Positions 49,500 through 60,610 of a DNA stretch of 64,000 bases are shown here, one piece after another; within the stretch, counting starts at the first letter, position 1; every line of letters starts with the position of its first letter. The notes under the pieces are model-generated. The model was not told the origin of the DNA. It did not search any database and saw nothing but the letters and a program-made list of their open reading frames with translations. Both the position numbers and the translations under genes were made by a program. Source of the stretch: Alectoria sarmentosa (taxonomy: Eukaryota > Ascomycota > Lecanoromycetes > Lecanorales > Parmeliaceae); contig WOGZ01000185.1 in assembly GCA_009733775.1 (NCBI GenBank), positions 1 to 64,000 of the forward strand, given 5' to 3'.

Positions 49500-49965
49500 T
49501 GAATAAATTTAAATGTTTCGAAGAATAAATTTAATGTATAAATCTTTCATGTTCAAAAGAATCACGAGATGTCGTTAAATAAATGATTAACAAAAATTGT
49601 TATAAAAACGATTCTTTTTTTATTATTAAAGCTCTTCGCTGTCGAGAAAAATTATTAATTAATTAAATTAAAGATTGTGAAATTTGTATAAAGAATAAAA
49701 AAGATTAAGCACATGATCGAATCTTATAAACATTTCATTATTATTCAAATTAATCATTTTATTATAATCGATATTATGAAATAATCGTCGATTATTTTTA
49801 TTATTTTTATTATACGTATAAATATTCGATTAATATATGCTTCGCAATTTCTTCGACAATTTCGATTCGAAATTAAATATAAGTTTGATAAAAAGCATAT
49901 AATGTTAAATGTTTTATTACGTTTTATTTCGCAAAAGTCTTACATAATTATATCTAAGAATTATT
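49500..49965 (+). pseudogene. Ty3/gypsy RNase H remnant (gypsy-2)
   Basis: The frame shows LIKLKIVKFV followed by a stop and RIKKIKHMIESYKHFIIIQI (from ELEIAG.VWV.KKI.H.VESS..P.II.TDH), IDIMK, INIRLIYASQFLRQFRFEIK (from .N.RLVRASQFL.QF.LDVRH) and KKHIMLNVLLRF (from KEHI.PDALSRL). The stop stands at the conserved Trp. The upstream part of the domain is unclear. Confidence 0.85.
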
Positions 49966-50019
49966 TTGAACTTGATGCATTTTATGTTGATTATAATTAT
50001 TCTTTTATTTAAATATAAA

Positions 50020-50462
50020 TGAATAATATTTTTCGTGTTCGTTTAATAAAGGTTTATATTAAAGACGATAAATGAGCGAAAATTATCAAGGTTTTTAACG
50101 ATAAGGTTATTATAAAGAAAAAATTCAATAATAACGAAATCGTTATATTATCTTTTGTTCGCGAGAAAAAAGACATTTTTAATATCGATAAATTTATAAA
50201 TTTAAAACGTTTATGCATATTTTAATTTATTATTAAAAAAACGTTCGACATTGTTTATAACGAAGGTCATTTTGATTTTAAAAAATGTTATGAAATCATA
50301 TCGAGATCGTGATATATTTATGACTTGATACGTTTCTTATAAGAATATATAAGATATTGTTTTTAATGCTTGATTTTTTAAATTCGTCGATATCATCTTT
50401 ATAACGCTTTTCAATTTATTCAAAATTCGTTTATTTCATTTCATATATTAACGTTTGATTTT
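50020..50462 (+). pseudogene. Ty3/gypsy integrase, N-terminal half (gypsy-2), cut by copia C
   Basis: The frame reads VRLIKVYIKDDK, a stop, AKIIKVFNDK, then FVREKKDIFNIDKF, LKRLCIF, IVYNEGHFDFKKCYEIISRS (from VHNEGHPGF.K.YE.I..SWY), YIRYCF (from YIRHCP.C), FIQNSFISFHILTFDF (from IQ.P.IPFHT.T.DF). It breaks off at the copia LTR at 50463. The remainder begins at 57576. The TSD ATTTT lies in the codons after Asp-Phe, next to the first catalytic Asp block. Confidence 0.9.
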
Positions 50463-50575
50463 TGTCGAAATTCAGGTCACGTGATACGGGCGCATGCGCT
50501 CGTAACATAGGTCGCACTTTCCTTCGTACCATTCTTAAAGTAATACAATTAAATGTCTTACATCATATTTTCACA
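50463..50575 (+). repeat. C 5' LTR
   Basis: TGTCGAAATTCAGGTCACGTGATACGGGCGCATGCG... ending TATTTTCACA. The GGTCACGTGATA block is intact here but ruined in the 3' LTR (GATCATATAATA). Confidence 0.93.
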
Positions 50576-50587
50576 AATTATAAATTC
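50576..50587 (+). promoter_or_regulatory. C primer binding site
   Basis: AATTATAAATTC right after the LTR. This is what GGTTATGAGCCC becomes under G-to-A and C-to-T change. Element I has the intermediate GATTATAAACCC at the same place (61893-61904). Confidence 0.55.
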
Positions 50588-52148
50588 GAGCTTACCCGAC
50601 GATCGTTATAAACATGATTTATCTATTTATCATTATGATTATAATTATTTTCAAACATTTCATATTCATCGCAATGAGATAATCAATTATAAAGATTTTT
50701 ATTCAATCAATCTTCTTGAGATGAGCAATTCTCATTTATAAAATAATCTTTGATTTAAACGATTATGATTCGAAATTCGAAGATTAAAAGTTTCTCAGCC
50801 CTCGAACAATCGAAATTATTCGCTTTTAATCAAAATCGTATATACGATCGTACGATCGAATCATAATAAGATTCTTATAACATTGTCAATTTTTTCATAT
50901 AAAACATATTAAACAAAGGAAAATACGTTCTTATTTTTATGACATTTCATCAAATTAATGATTTATATTCTTAATTATATATCGAATTAATAAAATAAAT
51001 TAAATGATTAAATATTAACATTGTTATTAATTTGATTATCATTTAAAATAATTCAAAATTGACTTTATTATCATTTAAACGTTTAAAAATTTATTTGAAA
51101 TTAAAAACAATAAATTTTATATGTTAAAGTTAACGTTTTGATTTCAAAAATCTTTTGAAAAAAGAGATTAAGGCTTTATCATCGAATTTTTCATTTATTA
51201 TCGATAACATTTTATTATTATAATTATAAAATTTAATTAATTTTAATTTTATAATGATAATCGTCGAAGCGAATATTTTAAATTCGAATTTTTAATTGAA
51301 TAATATAAAAAGAGTGCGAATTTTTTAAGAAAATTTATACGTTTATAATTACACTTAATATAATCTTAATCAAATTCAATTTTTATTATCAAATTCAAAA
51401 TCAAATTTTTCGTATTATTAACATCATTTTATTATAATATTATCACTCAAATTTATTATTAATCTTCACATAAACATTTTTTATTATTATTATAAAATCT
51501 TAAAACATAACGATAATAATTAATTAATATTGATAAAAATTTAAACGATTTTAACGAAGATTAATAAAGCATTTATTTCATCTTTTTCATATTATCGTTA
51601 TACGATAAAGATTTTGAAATTAACGAGAAATTATTTAACGTTTTAAACGATATCGAAATCTTTAATTTACGCGCTAAAAACAAACGATTTCGTTTATTAA
51701 TTCTTTTTAAAACGTTCGAATCGTTTTTTAAATCATTATCAAATTCGTTTATTTCGATATCTTTAAAACGATAATCTTTAAATTGATATTCTCGATTTAT
51801 TTTTAATTCTGATAAAAGTCTCGTTTTCGTTATTTTCGTTATTACTATTAATTTTTTATATTTCTTCATTTATTTTTCTTAATATCGATAATTGAATTCA
51901 ACGTTTAAAATATTATTAAAAATGTTTTTACGAATAATAAAAATAATTTTTCTTTAATTTTCATTATCATTTTGAAATTTATTATCAAATATATTAAATA
52001 AAGCGAAGATATCAACGATTAATTGATGTTAAACAATTTTAAATCTTATATTAACATTATTAAATTTAAAATTTACGTGATTATTCGTTAACGTCTTAAT
52101 TACATTAATCATTAATTTATTAAAAAATATAACGAAAATCCTCAAATT

Positions 52149-52400
52149 ATGTTAAACGTTATCGATGTTTATTATAAATTTATAAACTTTAAATTTTATA
52201 TCGAGCTTGTGCGTCAATTGCATAATATCAACATTAATTTCAAAAAAGATGTTTATCAATACGAAAAAGACTTTCGCAAAATCAACGTCGAAATCGTTGA
52301 TTTAAACGATTTTTTATTATTATCGAAATCTTATCTTATTCAACTCTTTTTCATAAAACTCGACGAAATCTACGATGTCTTTATGATAATTTATATTTAA
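52149..52400 (+). pseudogene. Copia gag fragment (C)
   Basis: An open stretch of 83 codons containing YQYEKDFRKINVEIVDLNDF and LLLSKSYLIQLFFIKLDEIY, then DVFMIIYI. This fits the UBN2-type gag of copia elements, where a helix ending in EI..L....D.....LL..LP..Y..F...I recurs. Element I carries the same frame at 63478-63728 with a few stops. C1 carries its reverse complement at 60482-60610. A following open frame (about 52403-52480, LYNSNAIKFDLIIYNVINEK) is also shared with I at 63735. No zinc knuckle was found. Confidence 0.65.
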
Positions 52401-53601
52401 ATTTATATGCTTTATAATTCGAATGCAATTAAATTCGATTTAATTATTTATAACGTAATAAATGAAAAATATCGTATATTCGCAATTAAAAAAAATAATG
52501 TTATTATGCTCACTCATCGCAATAATAAAAATAAATAACTTATTAAAAACGATTTCGGCGACTTTAACTTCATCAATCGCGAAACTTATATTTTTTATAA
52601 AATCGTTAATTATAAATTCAAATATTCTTTCATTAAATGTTGAATTAAATTTTTTTATTTGAAATTTGAAAAATTCATAAATAAATAAAAAAAGAAAAAA
52701 AAGACGCAAATCGATATTATTTATATAAACATTAATGTTTTAAATGTTAAGCGTAAACGCATTAAAAAAGCGTCATTTAACGTCTTCGTTTCAAAAAAAA
52801 AATGATTATTTCAACGTCAATATAACGTATATTTCAAAAAAAAACGATTATTTTTATATTTATATAACATTTTTAAATGAATTAAATGATCAAAATCATT
52901 CAAATTTCATTTCGAATAATTTTAACATTTTAAATGTAATCAATTAAACAAATTAAAACGAAAATTTTATTAATTTAATAACGAATTCGAATCTAAACAA
53001 AAATCTATCGTTCGTTAAATTTATAAATCTTGATGTTCAAATTATGATAAACTTTAATTGCATTCGTCATTTTTTTATCGATTATTTAATATTTATCATT
53101 TATATCAAAATTTAATTTCGATTTATCAAAAACATTAAAAACGTTAAAATTTAATTTTTTATTTATAATATCATTAACCTTGATTGTAATATTAATAATA
53201 AACGCGTTATCTTAATGATTCTTAATGTTTTATACATATTCGATATAAACGTCAATCTCTTATCAATTAAAAAACTTTTAAATATTGATATTAAAATCGT
53301 TTTTTATAAAAAAAATTGTGTTTTAATTCAAAATAATATAATATTAATTAATACGCGAAATCGCGATTTGTTTTTTTTAAATTTATAAAAAAATAACAAT
53401 GCTTTAACCGTTTATAACGTTTTTTCGAATTCAATTCATTAATTATAATATGTTTATATAAATTATTTAAATCAATAAAATCTTAATAAGTTTTTTAATA
53501 TCGTTATAAATATGAATTTTTTTAAAAACATTATTAAAAAATATATTTGCGAATGCTATGTGATGAGTCGTTAAAAAATTACTTTTTATAATAATTTTAT
53601 A

Positions 53602-54300
53602 ATGCTCGATATTTTATTAAACGAATTTATTTATAATGATTTTATTGAGTCTTTAATTTTTATTAATTTTAACGATTATAAATACTTTATAACGTTTAAA
53701 GATGATTTCATTTATTATTTTGAAATCTATTATATTCGATATAAAAGTGAAATCTTTATTATATTTTTACATTTTAAGATTTATTTAAAATCTCGCGATT
53801 ATCAAATTAATCATATTCGTTTTAATAATAAAAACGAATATATTAATAAAGTCTTTTTTAAATATCTCGCTTAAACAAACATTAAATAAAAATTCATTAT
53901 TATAAATAATTTCAAAATGAATAAAATCGTTGAACGATTTAATTAAATTTGAATGAATAAAATTTATTTAATTTTGTTAAATTTCAATTTTAACAAATTT
54001 TTTTGATTTAAAATAATATTTATAATTAATTATTTGACGATGCGTTTTTTTAACAATAAAATCATCGTTATATTTTTCGAAATCTTTTATTATCGCAATT
54101 TTTAATTTTTTATTTGCGTATCATTAATCTTATCGTGTACGCTTTAAAACGTATTTAAAAAAAAATTATAAATAAAAATGAGAAATGTATTCTTTTAAAT
54201 TATAAAAACGAATCCATTTTTTATTTTTATAATTTAATCAAAAAGAAGATTATTCGCGTTAACGATATACATTTCATTAAAAAACGTTCACATTTCGTGA
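53602..54300 (+). pseudogene. Copia integrase remnant (C)
   Basis: Open at 53602-53874: IFINFNDYKYFITFKDDFIY, IRYKSEIFIIFLHFKIYLKS and INHIRFNNKNEYINKVFFKY. It continues through stops with INNFKMNKIVERFN (from NNPQ.NG..ERFN). In the IR.DNG.EY block the catalytic Asp is Asn (RFNNKNEY), whereas the C1 copy keeps it. The fuller trace beyond 54130 is loose. Confidence 0.85.
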
Positions 54301-55199
54301 ATCTCGAAAAGAAAATTAAGATTTATAAATTTTCAAACAAATGTTAACGTTTTTTTATATCAATATTTATTATAAAAAAAATATTAAATGAATAACGTAT
54401 TATTATATTATCAAACGTTGAATTTATAATTTCGATTAAATTATTAAATCGATTATCGTTAATGAATATTTCATCATTAATCGTTAATCGTTTCTAAAGA
54501 TTTCATTTTATTATTATTATAATGCGTATATTTATAACATTTATCAAATTCGTTATATCAATCATTAAATCTATTATTATTTTCTTTTCGTCGATGTTTT
54601 CGAAATTTATTAAAATGAAAATTATACGAAAACATTTCGAATATAAAATTATTCAAAAGATATTTGATGATTATAAAGATTTCATTATTTCGAATTTTCG
54701 TGATTTATTATTTAATTTTTTGACGAAAGTTTTCGTTATTTTTGTTTTTTTTGCGAATCATATTAATAAATTTAACATTTTCGAATTTATAATTTACGAA
54801 TAAACGATCTTCAACAATTTATTTTATATAAATTAAAAAATTAACATGCGAAATGAATATAAATCTTTCATAAATAATAATATTTGATGTTTTATTCAGA
54901 CGTTTTCAAGGGCTCGTTTTTTTAAAATCATTAAATTTACATCATAAAACGAAATTTTGAGAAAACAATTATTCGTTATAAGACATATTGAATTATTCGA
55001 GAATTCGAATAATAAAAGAATTATGATTATCATAACACTTTCGTGTCGATAATAAAGTTTATAAATTATAAAACGATCTTTGCGCTTGCGACGATTATGA
55101 ATTAAAATATAAAATAAATAAACATCAAAATCGTTTTTCTTTATAACGATATTCAAAAAAACATTTATATTTAATAATTTAAAGATTTTAATAAAGATA

Positions 55200-55528
55200 A
55201 TATCAAGGTTTATAAATTAAATAAAAAATTTTATAATTTAAAATAATCTTTCAAAATTTAATATCAACATTTTTCGATTTATATAAAAAAATTCGATTTT
55301 AATCTCATTAAATCGAACGATAATGTGTTTATAAATTCCAAAAAAAAATTCATTATAACGTTTTACGTCGATAATATTTTAATTATAAATCGCAATAAAA
55401 TTATCATCAAACGAATCAAAGATGCTTTAAACGTCAAATTTTATATATTAAATTTAAAATTATGCGTTTTTTATTTAAACATGATCGTTAAAAAAAATCG
55501 TTATAACGATATTATTCATTTAAAATAA
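55200..55528 (+). pseudogene. Copia reverse transcriptase remnant (C)
   Basis: The frame starts near a YNLK block (from YGLKQSPRIW; Trp and Gln are stops). It continues with YIKKFDFNLIKSNDNVFINS, then a TFYVDNILIINRNKIIIKR segment, IKDALNVKFYILNLKLCVFY and LNMIVKKNRYNDIIHLK. The catalytic box is YVDN: the second Asp is Asn. 55325-55528 is free of stops. Confidence 0.9.
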
Positions 55529-56084
55529 AAAACGTATATCACACATTTTTTCAATCATTTCAAATGTTAAAATCTTATCTTTATTAATATATTATTCGAA
55601 ATCAATCGCAAATTGACGCTCATCGAAAAAAATTATGTGATTTTTAAAAAATTTCGTGAAAAATATTAATTTATTATAAACTTTTTCATATATATTATAT
55701 TAAAAACTCGTTTTGATATCGTTTATATTATTTCTTTAATTAATTAATATTCAATTAATCTTATTTCAACACATTAAAATACGATTATTTAAATCTTTTG
55801 ATATTTTAAAAACACGATACATTACGAATTCGTGTATAAAACTTTTTAAAAAATTTATTCGATTATATTGATTTTAATTAAATTAAAAACTCAATTCGAA
55901 GATTTATTTAATTTAAATAATGACGTTATTAATTGATTAAGCAAACGTTAAATCATTATAACATTATTCATTTATAAAACAAAATATATTAATCAAACGT
56001 AAATTATTAAAAAAGTTATTTGATTAAAGAACTTCTTTAATTAATTTTTATGATTTAATGATTCGAATTTTAAAATCATCGTGA

Positions 56085-56270
56085 TTTTTAAAAACAATTA
56101 AAACGTAATCGCTTTTATAAAAAACGCTTAATTTTATACTCGTATTAAATACATTAACATCGTTCATCAATTTGTGCGCGAAAAAGTTAATAATAATATT
56201 ATAAATGTTTAATATGTTTTCATTAACAAATAAATATTTGATAATTTTATTAAGATTTTATGTTTTGATA
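56085..56270 (+). pseudogene. Copia RNase H remnant (C)
   Basis: Reads KNN, a stop, NVIAFIKNA, a stop, FYTRIKYINIVHQFVREKV, then NNNIINV, a stop, YVFINKYL. This is the copia RNase H signature, parallel to C1 at 41350-41560. Stops fall at Gln positions. Confidence 0.83.
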
Positions 56271-57059
56271 AGTTTATTATCTTCCGCGATGCTTTTAAAA
56301 TGAAAATAATCTCACATTATTCATTCAAAATTATGTAAATCGCTATTTCAAAAAAGACGTTTAAATCGTTATTATTATTTAATGCTCGTAATTTCAAAAA
56401 AGCGATTTCATTGATTTTCACATTTCGAATAATCGATCGAGATTGAAATTATTCGCAAAATCTCAATATCAATTTTGACGTATTAAAAACTTCATTATAT
56501 TATCACAATATCAAAAGTTGATTCATCGTTATTATAACTATATTCACAAACTTTGCGAACCTTTTTTCGAAACATTTATATTTAAATTCGATTCAAATTT
56601 GAAATGAACATTGTTATTCAAAAAGTCGTTATCGCCATTTTATCGTCAAATGTCTTAAATATTCTCATCAAGGTTACCATATTCATGTCTTTTAAGATAT
56701 ATATTTATATCTTTTAAAGTCATCGTACTCATGCCCTTAGACGCTATTATCATCATTATTATTATAAACACCGTCGTTATACACCTTCCGCATACACGTT
56801 ATCAATCATTATTATCAAACATCAATATCTTAAACCGATTTCACGAGTTTTACAATCGATCGTATACATGCATATATATGCATATACAATTCAAAATCTT
56901 TCGTTCAATCGAAAAATTTATTTTCACATATATTCATCGATTATATATCGATCGATTTTTGATGTGCATCAGATAAATTGAAAATAAATTTATCAAAAAA
57001 CGATTTTTCGTCAAAAAGTGAATTTTTTTTTATATAATATCGTGACGAATATGTTCAAA

Positions 57060-57340
57060 AGAACATAATCGTTTTTAGATTTTCGATTTTCACTTTTTCT
57101 ATCCGGCTTTGAATATCGCGAATTTCGAATCTCGTTTTTGAAATTCGAATGTTTATAAGGGGGGGGGTAATGCATAAAAGATAAAAATGATTTATAAAAT
57201 AAAAATGATTCATAAAAAAAGAATAATGATTATCCTTTTTCGAATTTTCATTATTTTTACCCGATTTTGAACATCGCGAGTTTCGAATCTTATATTTAAA
57301 ATTCGAATTTTTATAAGGCGCATAAAAGGTAAGGAAAATG
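57060..57340 (+). repeat. Tandem duplication in C 3' non-coding region, with G9 tract
   Basis: Two roughly 180 bp units, each with TTTTGAA(T/C)ATCGCGA and TTCGAATCT, then AAATTCGAATKTTTATAAGG. The first ends in nine consecutive G (57159-57167). Inverted homologue of 40310-40520. Confidence 0.75.
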
Positions 57341-57457
57341 TATAAAAGTGATTTCACATTAATTATCCGGCGTTAAATTCATTATATTTACCCGACGCTC
57401 GATTCACCTTATCTATTCGACGTTCGATTTTTTTAGAAATATGCGTGCGAAGAGAAG

Positions 57458-57570
57458 TGTCGAAATTCAGATCATATAATACGGGCGCATGCGTTCGTAA
57501 CATAGATCGCACTTTTCTTCGTAGCACTTTTAAAGTAATACAACTAAGTGTTCTACATCATATTTCCACA
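57458..57570 (+). repeat. C 3' LTR
   Basis: 113 bp, TGTCGAAATTCAGATCATA...TATTTCCACA, followed by the duplication ATTTT. Confidence 0.93.
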
Positions 57571-57575
57571 ATTTT

Positions 57576-58320
57576 ATCATGATATTTTATTTATTTATCG
57601 AAGGTTTCGATTGCTTTATGTTAATAATCAACAAATTTATAAAAAGAATTATGTCGATATTTGATAAGGCAATTTAAAAAGCAACGAATTAAATTATCGA
57701 ATTGTTAAATCGTTTTAATATAGCAAATTGAGATTTAATAATAATTCTTCTCATTAATCGAGATTCAAAATTTCTTATTAAATTATAAAAAGTTATATTT
57801 AAACGATTAAAAATTAATTTATTATATTTAATAATATATTATTTTTAAATTAATGACAATAACGAATTAATTAATTAAATTATTAAAATCGTTTTGCGTT
57901 TTTACATTTATATTTTTGACAGATTTATCAATTAATTGAAAATGTTATTAAGATTATAAACACTTTTTAATAATTTATCATCATCGACAATAACGAAGAC
58001 ATTTAATGAATTAATATACGAATTCAAATTTAATAGATCATTAAATTTGATAATTATAATAAATTTGCCGCAGCTTATGTTTATTAAAATCGACGTTATT
58101 AATGTTATCAATTTTGCGTAAATGAATCAAAAGTTTTATTATGATCGTCGTTATCAATTTATATATTTTAAACGAAATAATAAAGCTTTTTTTAAATCAT
58201 ATTATGATTATTTTATTTCAACAATTAACGCTAAATTTGATTAATAATATATAAAATCTTTTATAATATTCGATAGAGTTAACAAGTAAATATATCGTTT
58301 AAATATATTACCTCATTAAC
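57576..58320 (+). pseudogene. Ty3/gypsy integrase, C-terminal half (gypsy-2)
   Basis: The frame resumes with EGFDCFMLIINKFIKRI (from DGFDC.M.ITDKFTKR), then ELLNRFNIAN, INRDSKFLIKL (from ISDRD.KFLS.LW; catalytic Asp codon kept in NRD), VIFKRLKINLLYL (from LF..L.I.LLYST) and RFYIYIFDRF. Several stops coincide with conserved Trp (ATWKA, NWAI, ADWG). Together with 50020-50462 it makes one integrase. Confidence 0.85.
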
Positions 58321-58399
58321 GTGTGTATTTTATGTTTTCTTTTATTCAATTAAAATCATCGTCAAGATTTAATTTATTTCGACGTCTTATATTTAATTA

Positions 58400-58625
58400 T
58401 TCGAAATCGATGTTCGTTGAAGATGATATTAAGAAATTGAAATTATATGTGTTGAAAAGGTTATTGAATAAGCGTATTTATCGTCGAGGCAAAGACGAAT
58501 CGATAAAATATTTAATTAAATGATAAGGTTATGATTCGGAGTTCGATACGTGATATAACGTCAAATATTTAAATAATGTTATGAACTTGATACGAGAATA
58601 TGAAAAAAAAATGATTTCGTCGCAA
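58400..58625 (+). pseudogene. Chromodomain (gypsy-2)
   Basis: Reads LKLYVLKRLLNKRIYRRGKD, then ESIKYLIK, two stops, GYDSEFDT, a stop, YNVKYLNNVMNLIREYEKK. This is the chromodomain pattern YEVERILNKR..RRGK...YLVRWKGYGPE.DTWYNVK.L..A..L...YE. The stops replace the Trp/Lys of VRWKGY and the Trp of TWY, two of the aromatic-cage region residues. It marks the element as a chromovirus; such domains bind methylated histone H3. Confidence 0.88.
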
Positions 58626-59145
58626 TACGATTTTATTATCATAATGTTTTTTATGATAATTTTGTTATAAACTTTCGCAGAGCAAACATCGTCGTTAAAA
58701 TTTATAACACATTTATTTAATCGTCTAATTATCGAATCTCATCTGCCAAAATCTTCTATAAAATAACATGTTATCGTCGTTAAAATATTTATTATAATAA
58801 TTATATTAATAAGCATTATTTTCGCAAGCATTATCTTTATAAACAATACGCTTATATTAAGATTTTGTCGAAATTAACGTTTTTTGTTATAGCAATAACT
58901 TTGTTAATCAGATAATAATCTATATTAAATCGATTGTTTTTCGATTTGATAAAGAGAGTTTTTAAAGTTATATTTGAGTTAATAATAACGACGTCGTCAA
59001 AGGTTTCGAAAAATGAATCGATGAAAGCTTTTCGCAATAAATTATTTGTTATTATGAATCAATCGCTATTTGCTTCATTTCAAGTTTGTTTAAGATATAT
59101 ATATTTAGCGAGATCGTTATGCATTTCTTTTATTTATAACGATGT

Positions 59146-59333
59146 TATTATAATATTAAACATTTATTTAACGAGCAATTATTTTGTTAAGATATTTATC
59201 TCGTTTAACAACTATGCTTGTTTATCAAATATTTTGTTAAGTGTATAATTTGACAAGCACATATGTAATTAATTTCTATAAAAAAGAATTAATTAACTTA
59301 CACATCACGAATAAATATCATATTATCGCTACA
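59146..59333 (+). repeat. Gypsy-2 3' LTR
   Basis: 188 bp, starting TATTATAATATTAAAC (mutated TGTTAC...) and ending CGCTACA. It shares with the 5' LTR a run of 31 bases from AAGCACATATGTAATTAATT to AAAAAAGAAT without change. Confidence 0.88.
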
Positions 59334-59633
59334 ATCAGCGATTTTATAAAAAATACAAATTTCGCGATTAATAAAATTAAAGTCGCCGAAACCGCCTTTA
59401 ACGAATTGTTTATCTTTATTATTATTATTACGATAAACGAGCATAATAACATCACTCTTCTTGATTGCGAGCATACGACGCTCTTTATTCATTACATCAT
59501 AAATAATCAAATCGAATTTAATTACTTTCGAATCATAAAGCACATAAATTTAAATATAAATTATCACAAAAATATCGTAAACTTCGCCAAATCCCATAAA
59601 AAAGAATTAAATGAAATAAAATTTCAATAATGA
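59334..59633 (-). mobile_element. C1 copia element, gag portion (fragment 2 of 3)
   Basis: Reverse complement of the gag-side sequence in C (52400-52620) and I (63735-63960), for example CGCGAAACTTATATTTTTTA in I. An open plus-strand stretch 59241-59630 starts in the gypsy LTR and is antisense to gag, so it is not annotated as a gene. The fragment rejoins 44990 across gypsy-2 and 60482 across the TIR element. Confidence 0.85.
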
Positions 59634-60481
59634 TACTATGTTGACCGTCACACAAGTTTAACATCCGATATATATCCGATAATCATCCGATGTTCACCCG
59701 ATGGTCGTTTTCCATCAGATATACGATGGTTGAACAGCCGCTGTACATCTTTAAGAGGTTTTCAAACGGCTGTTCAGCGGCTGTCAAATCATCGTTAAAC
59801 CGTTACCATTTAGGAAGGAGCATCACATATCCATAAATCATCGCAATCACATAGTCATGGCCGTACCCATTGCAATCACATGGTCATGGTCGTACCCACC
59901 GCAACCACACAGCCATGGCCGTACCCACTGCATCCACATGGTCATGGCCGTACCCATTGCAATCACATACCCATGGCCACTGCAACCACATACCCATGGT
60001 TGCTGTAACCACATATCCATGGTTGCTGCAACCACATACCCATGGCTGTTGCAACCACATACCCATGGCCATCGCAACCACATACCCATGGCCGTGACCA
60101 CTGCATCCACATGGTCATGACCGTATCCATCGGAGCGACATGGTCATAACCGTACCCACCGCAGCCACAGAGCCATGGCCGTACCCATTACAACCATATT
60201 ATTATTGAATATCGGATGAACAGCGGATGAGTATCGGACGGGCAGCGGATGAACAGCGGATGAGCAGCAGCTGAGCATCGGCTGCTCAACCGCTGAAAAT
60301 CGGATAAAAATCCATCACTTTTCATTAAAACTGCCATCCGATTCCCAGCAGTTGGGCAGCCAATGCGCAACTGCTGCCCAGCCGCTGCCCAGCCGCTGCC
60401 CAGCCGCTGCCCATCCGATTTCCAGCCGATATGTAACCGATGTTCATCCGATGTAAGATTCACGAGACAGGCACCTTAGTA
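59634..60481 (+). mobile_element. TIR element copy 2 (TA target), almost unmutated
   Basis: 848 bp. The ends are TACTATGTTGACCGTC and, inverted, TACTAAGGTGCCTGTC: a duplicated TA followed by 14 bp inverted repeats with 10 matches. The uninterrupted target in C and I shows a single TA. Subterminal zones carry many ATCCGAT/ATCGGAT words in both directions and GCTGCCCAGCC repeats (60376-60415). The core is a minisatellite. GC content is near 50%, in sharp contrast to the surroundings. No transposase. Confidence 0.85.
59855..60205 (+). repeat. Minisatellite with 23 and 30 bp units
   Basis: Units of the form CACATACCCATGGCTGTTGC plus AAC (23 bp), and a longer form CACATGGTCATGGCCGTACC plus CACTGCAATC (30 bp). 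About 14 units in all, the 23 bp kind clustered at 59965-60100. Because 23 is not a multiple of three, open frames over the array cycle through all frames on both strands and are not genes. Confidence 0.9.
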
Positions 60482-60610
60482 ATAAATCGTTTCAATCAAC
60501 GATTTCGACGTTAATTTTACGAAAATCCTTTTCATATTAACGAACGCCATTTTTGAAATTAATATTAATATTATGCAACTGACGCACAAGCTTGATATAA
60601 AATTCAAAAC
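60482..60610 (-). mobile_element. C1 copia element, gag portion (fragment 3 of 3)
   Basis: Reverse complement of C 52185-52310: CAACGATTTCGACGTTRATT, then GAAATTAATRTTRATATTAT and GACGCACAAGCT. It ends at the LTR of copia H. Confidence 0.85.

Larger units (their letters stand above)
44991..50462 (+). mobile_element. Gypsy-2 chromovirus, 5' portion
   Basis: Plus-strand Ty3/gypsy element spanning 44991-59333 with copia C nested inside its integrase; without C it is about 7.2 kb. Flanking duplications are ATTAG (44986-44990) and ATCAG (59334-59338), identical but for one transition. This part holds the 5' LTR, gag, zinc finger, protease, reverse transcriptase, RNase H and half the integrase. 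The gag stretch (45400-47250) has an open segment at 45419-45670 but no motif I can name. Confidence 0.92.
50463..57570 (+). mobile_element. C: complete, mutated Ty1/copia retrotransposon
   Basis: A 7,108 bp plus-strand element with two 113 bp LTRs (TG...CA) and a perfect ATTTT duplication (50458-50462 and 57571-57575). It inserted into the gypsy-2 integrase. Order: LTR, primer site (50576-50587), leader (50588-52100, no gene seen; 50553-50741 is an open stretch beginning in the LTR and probably fortuitous), gag, integrase, reverse transcriptase, RNase H, 3' non-coding region, LTR. LTRs differ by about 14 transitions and one transversion. Confidence 0.94.
57571..59333 (+). mobile_element. Gypsy-2 chromovirus, 3' portion
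   Basis: Continuation after copia C. It holds the second half of the integrase, a chromodomain, a short tail with no gene seen (58630-59145) and the 3' LTR. The shadow frame at 58934-59248 runs into the LTR and is not believed to be a gene. Confidence 0.9.

Noticed and set aside
59241..59630. 129-codon open frame on the plus strand
   Set aside because: It begins inside the gypsy-2 LTR and continues antisense to C1 gag; it is a chance junction frame.
59857..60120. Overlapping open frames on both strands encoding His/Pro/Trp-rich repeats
   Set aside because: They lie entirely over a 23/30 bp minisatellite. The unit length shifts frame each repeat, so open frames on all strands are expected without coding.
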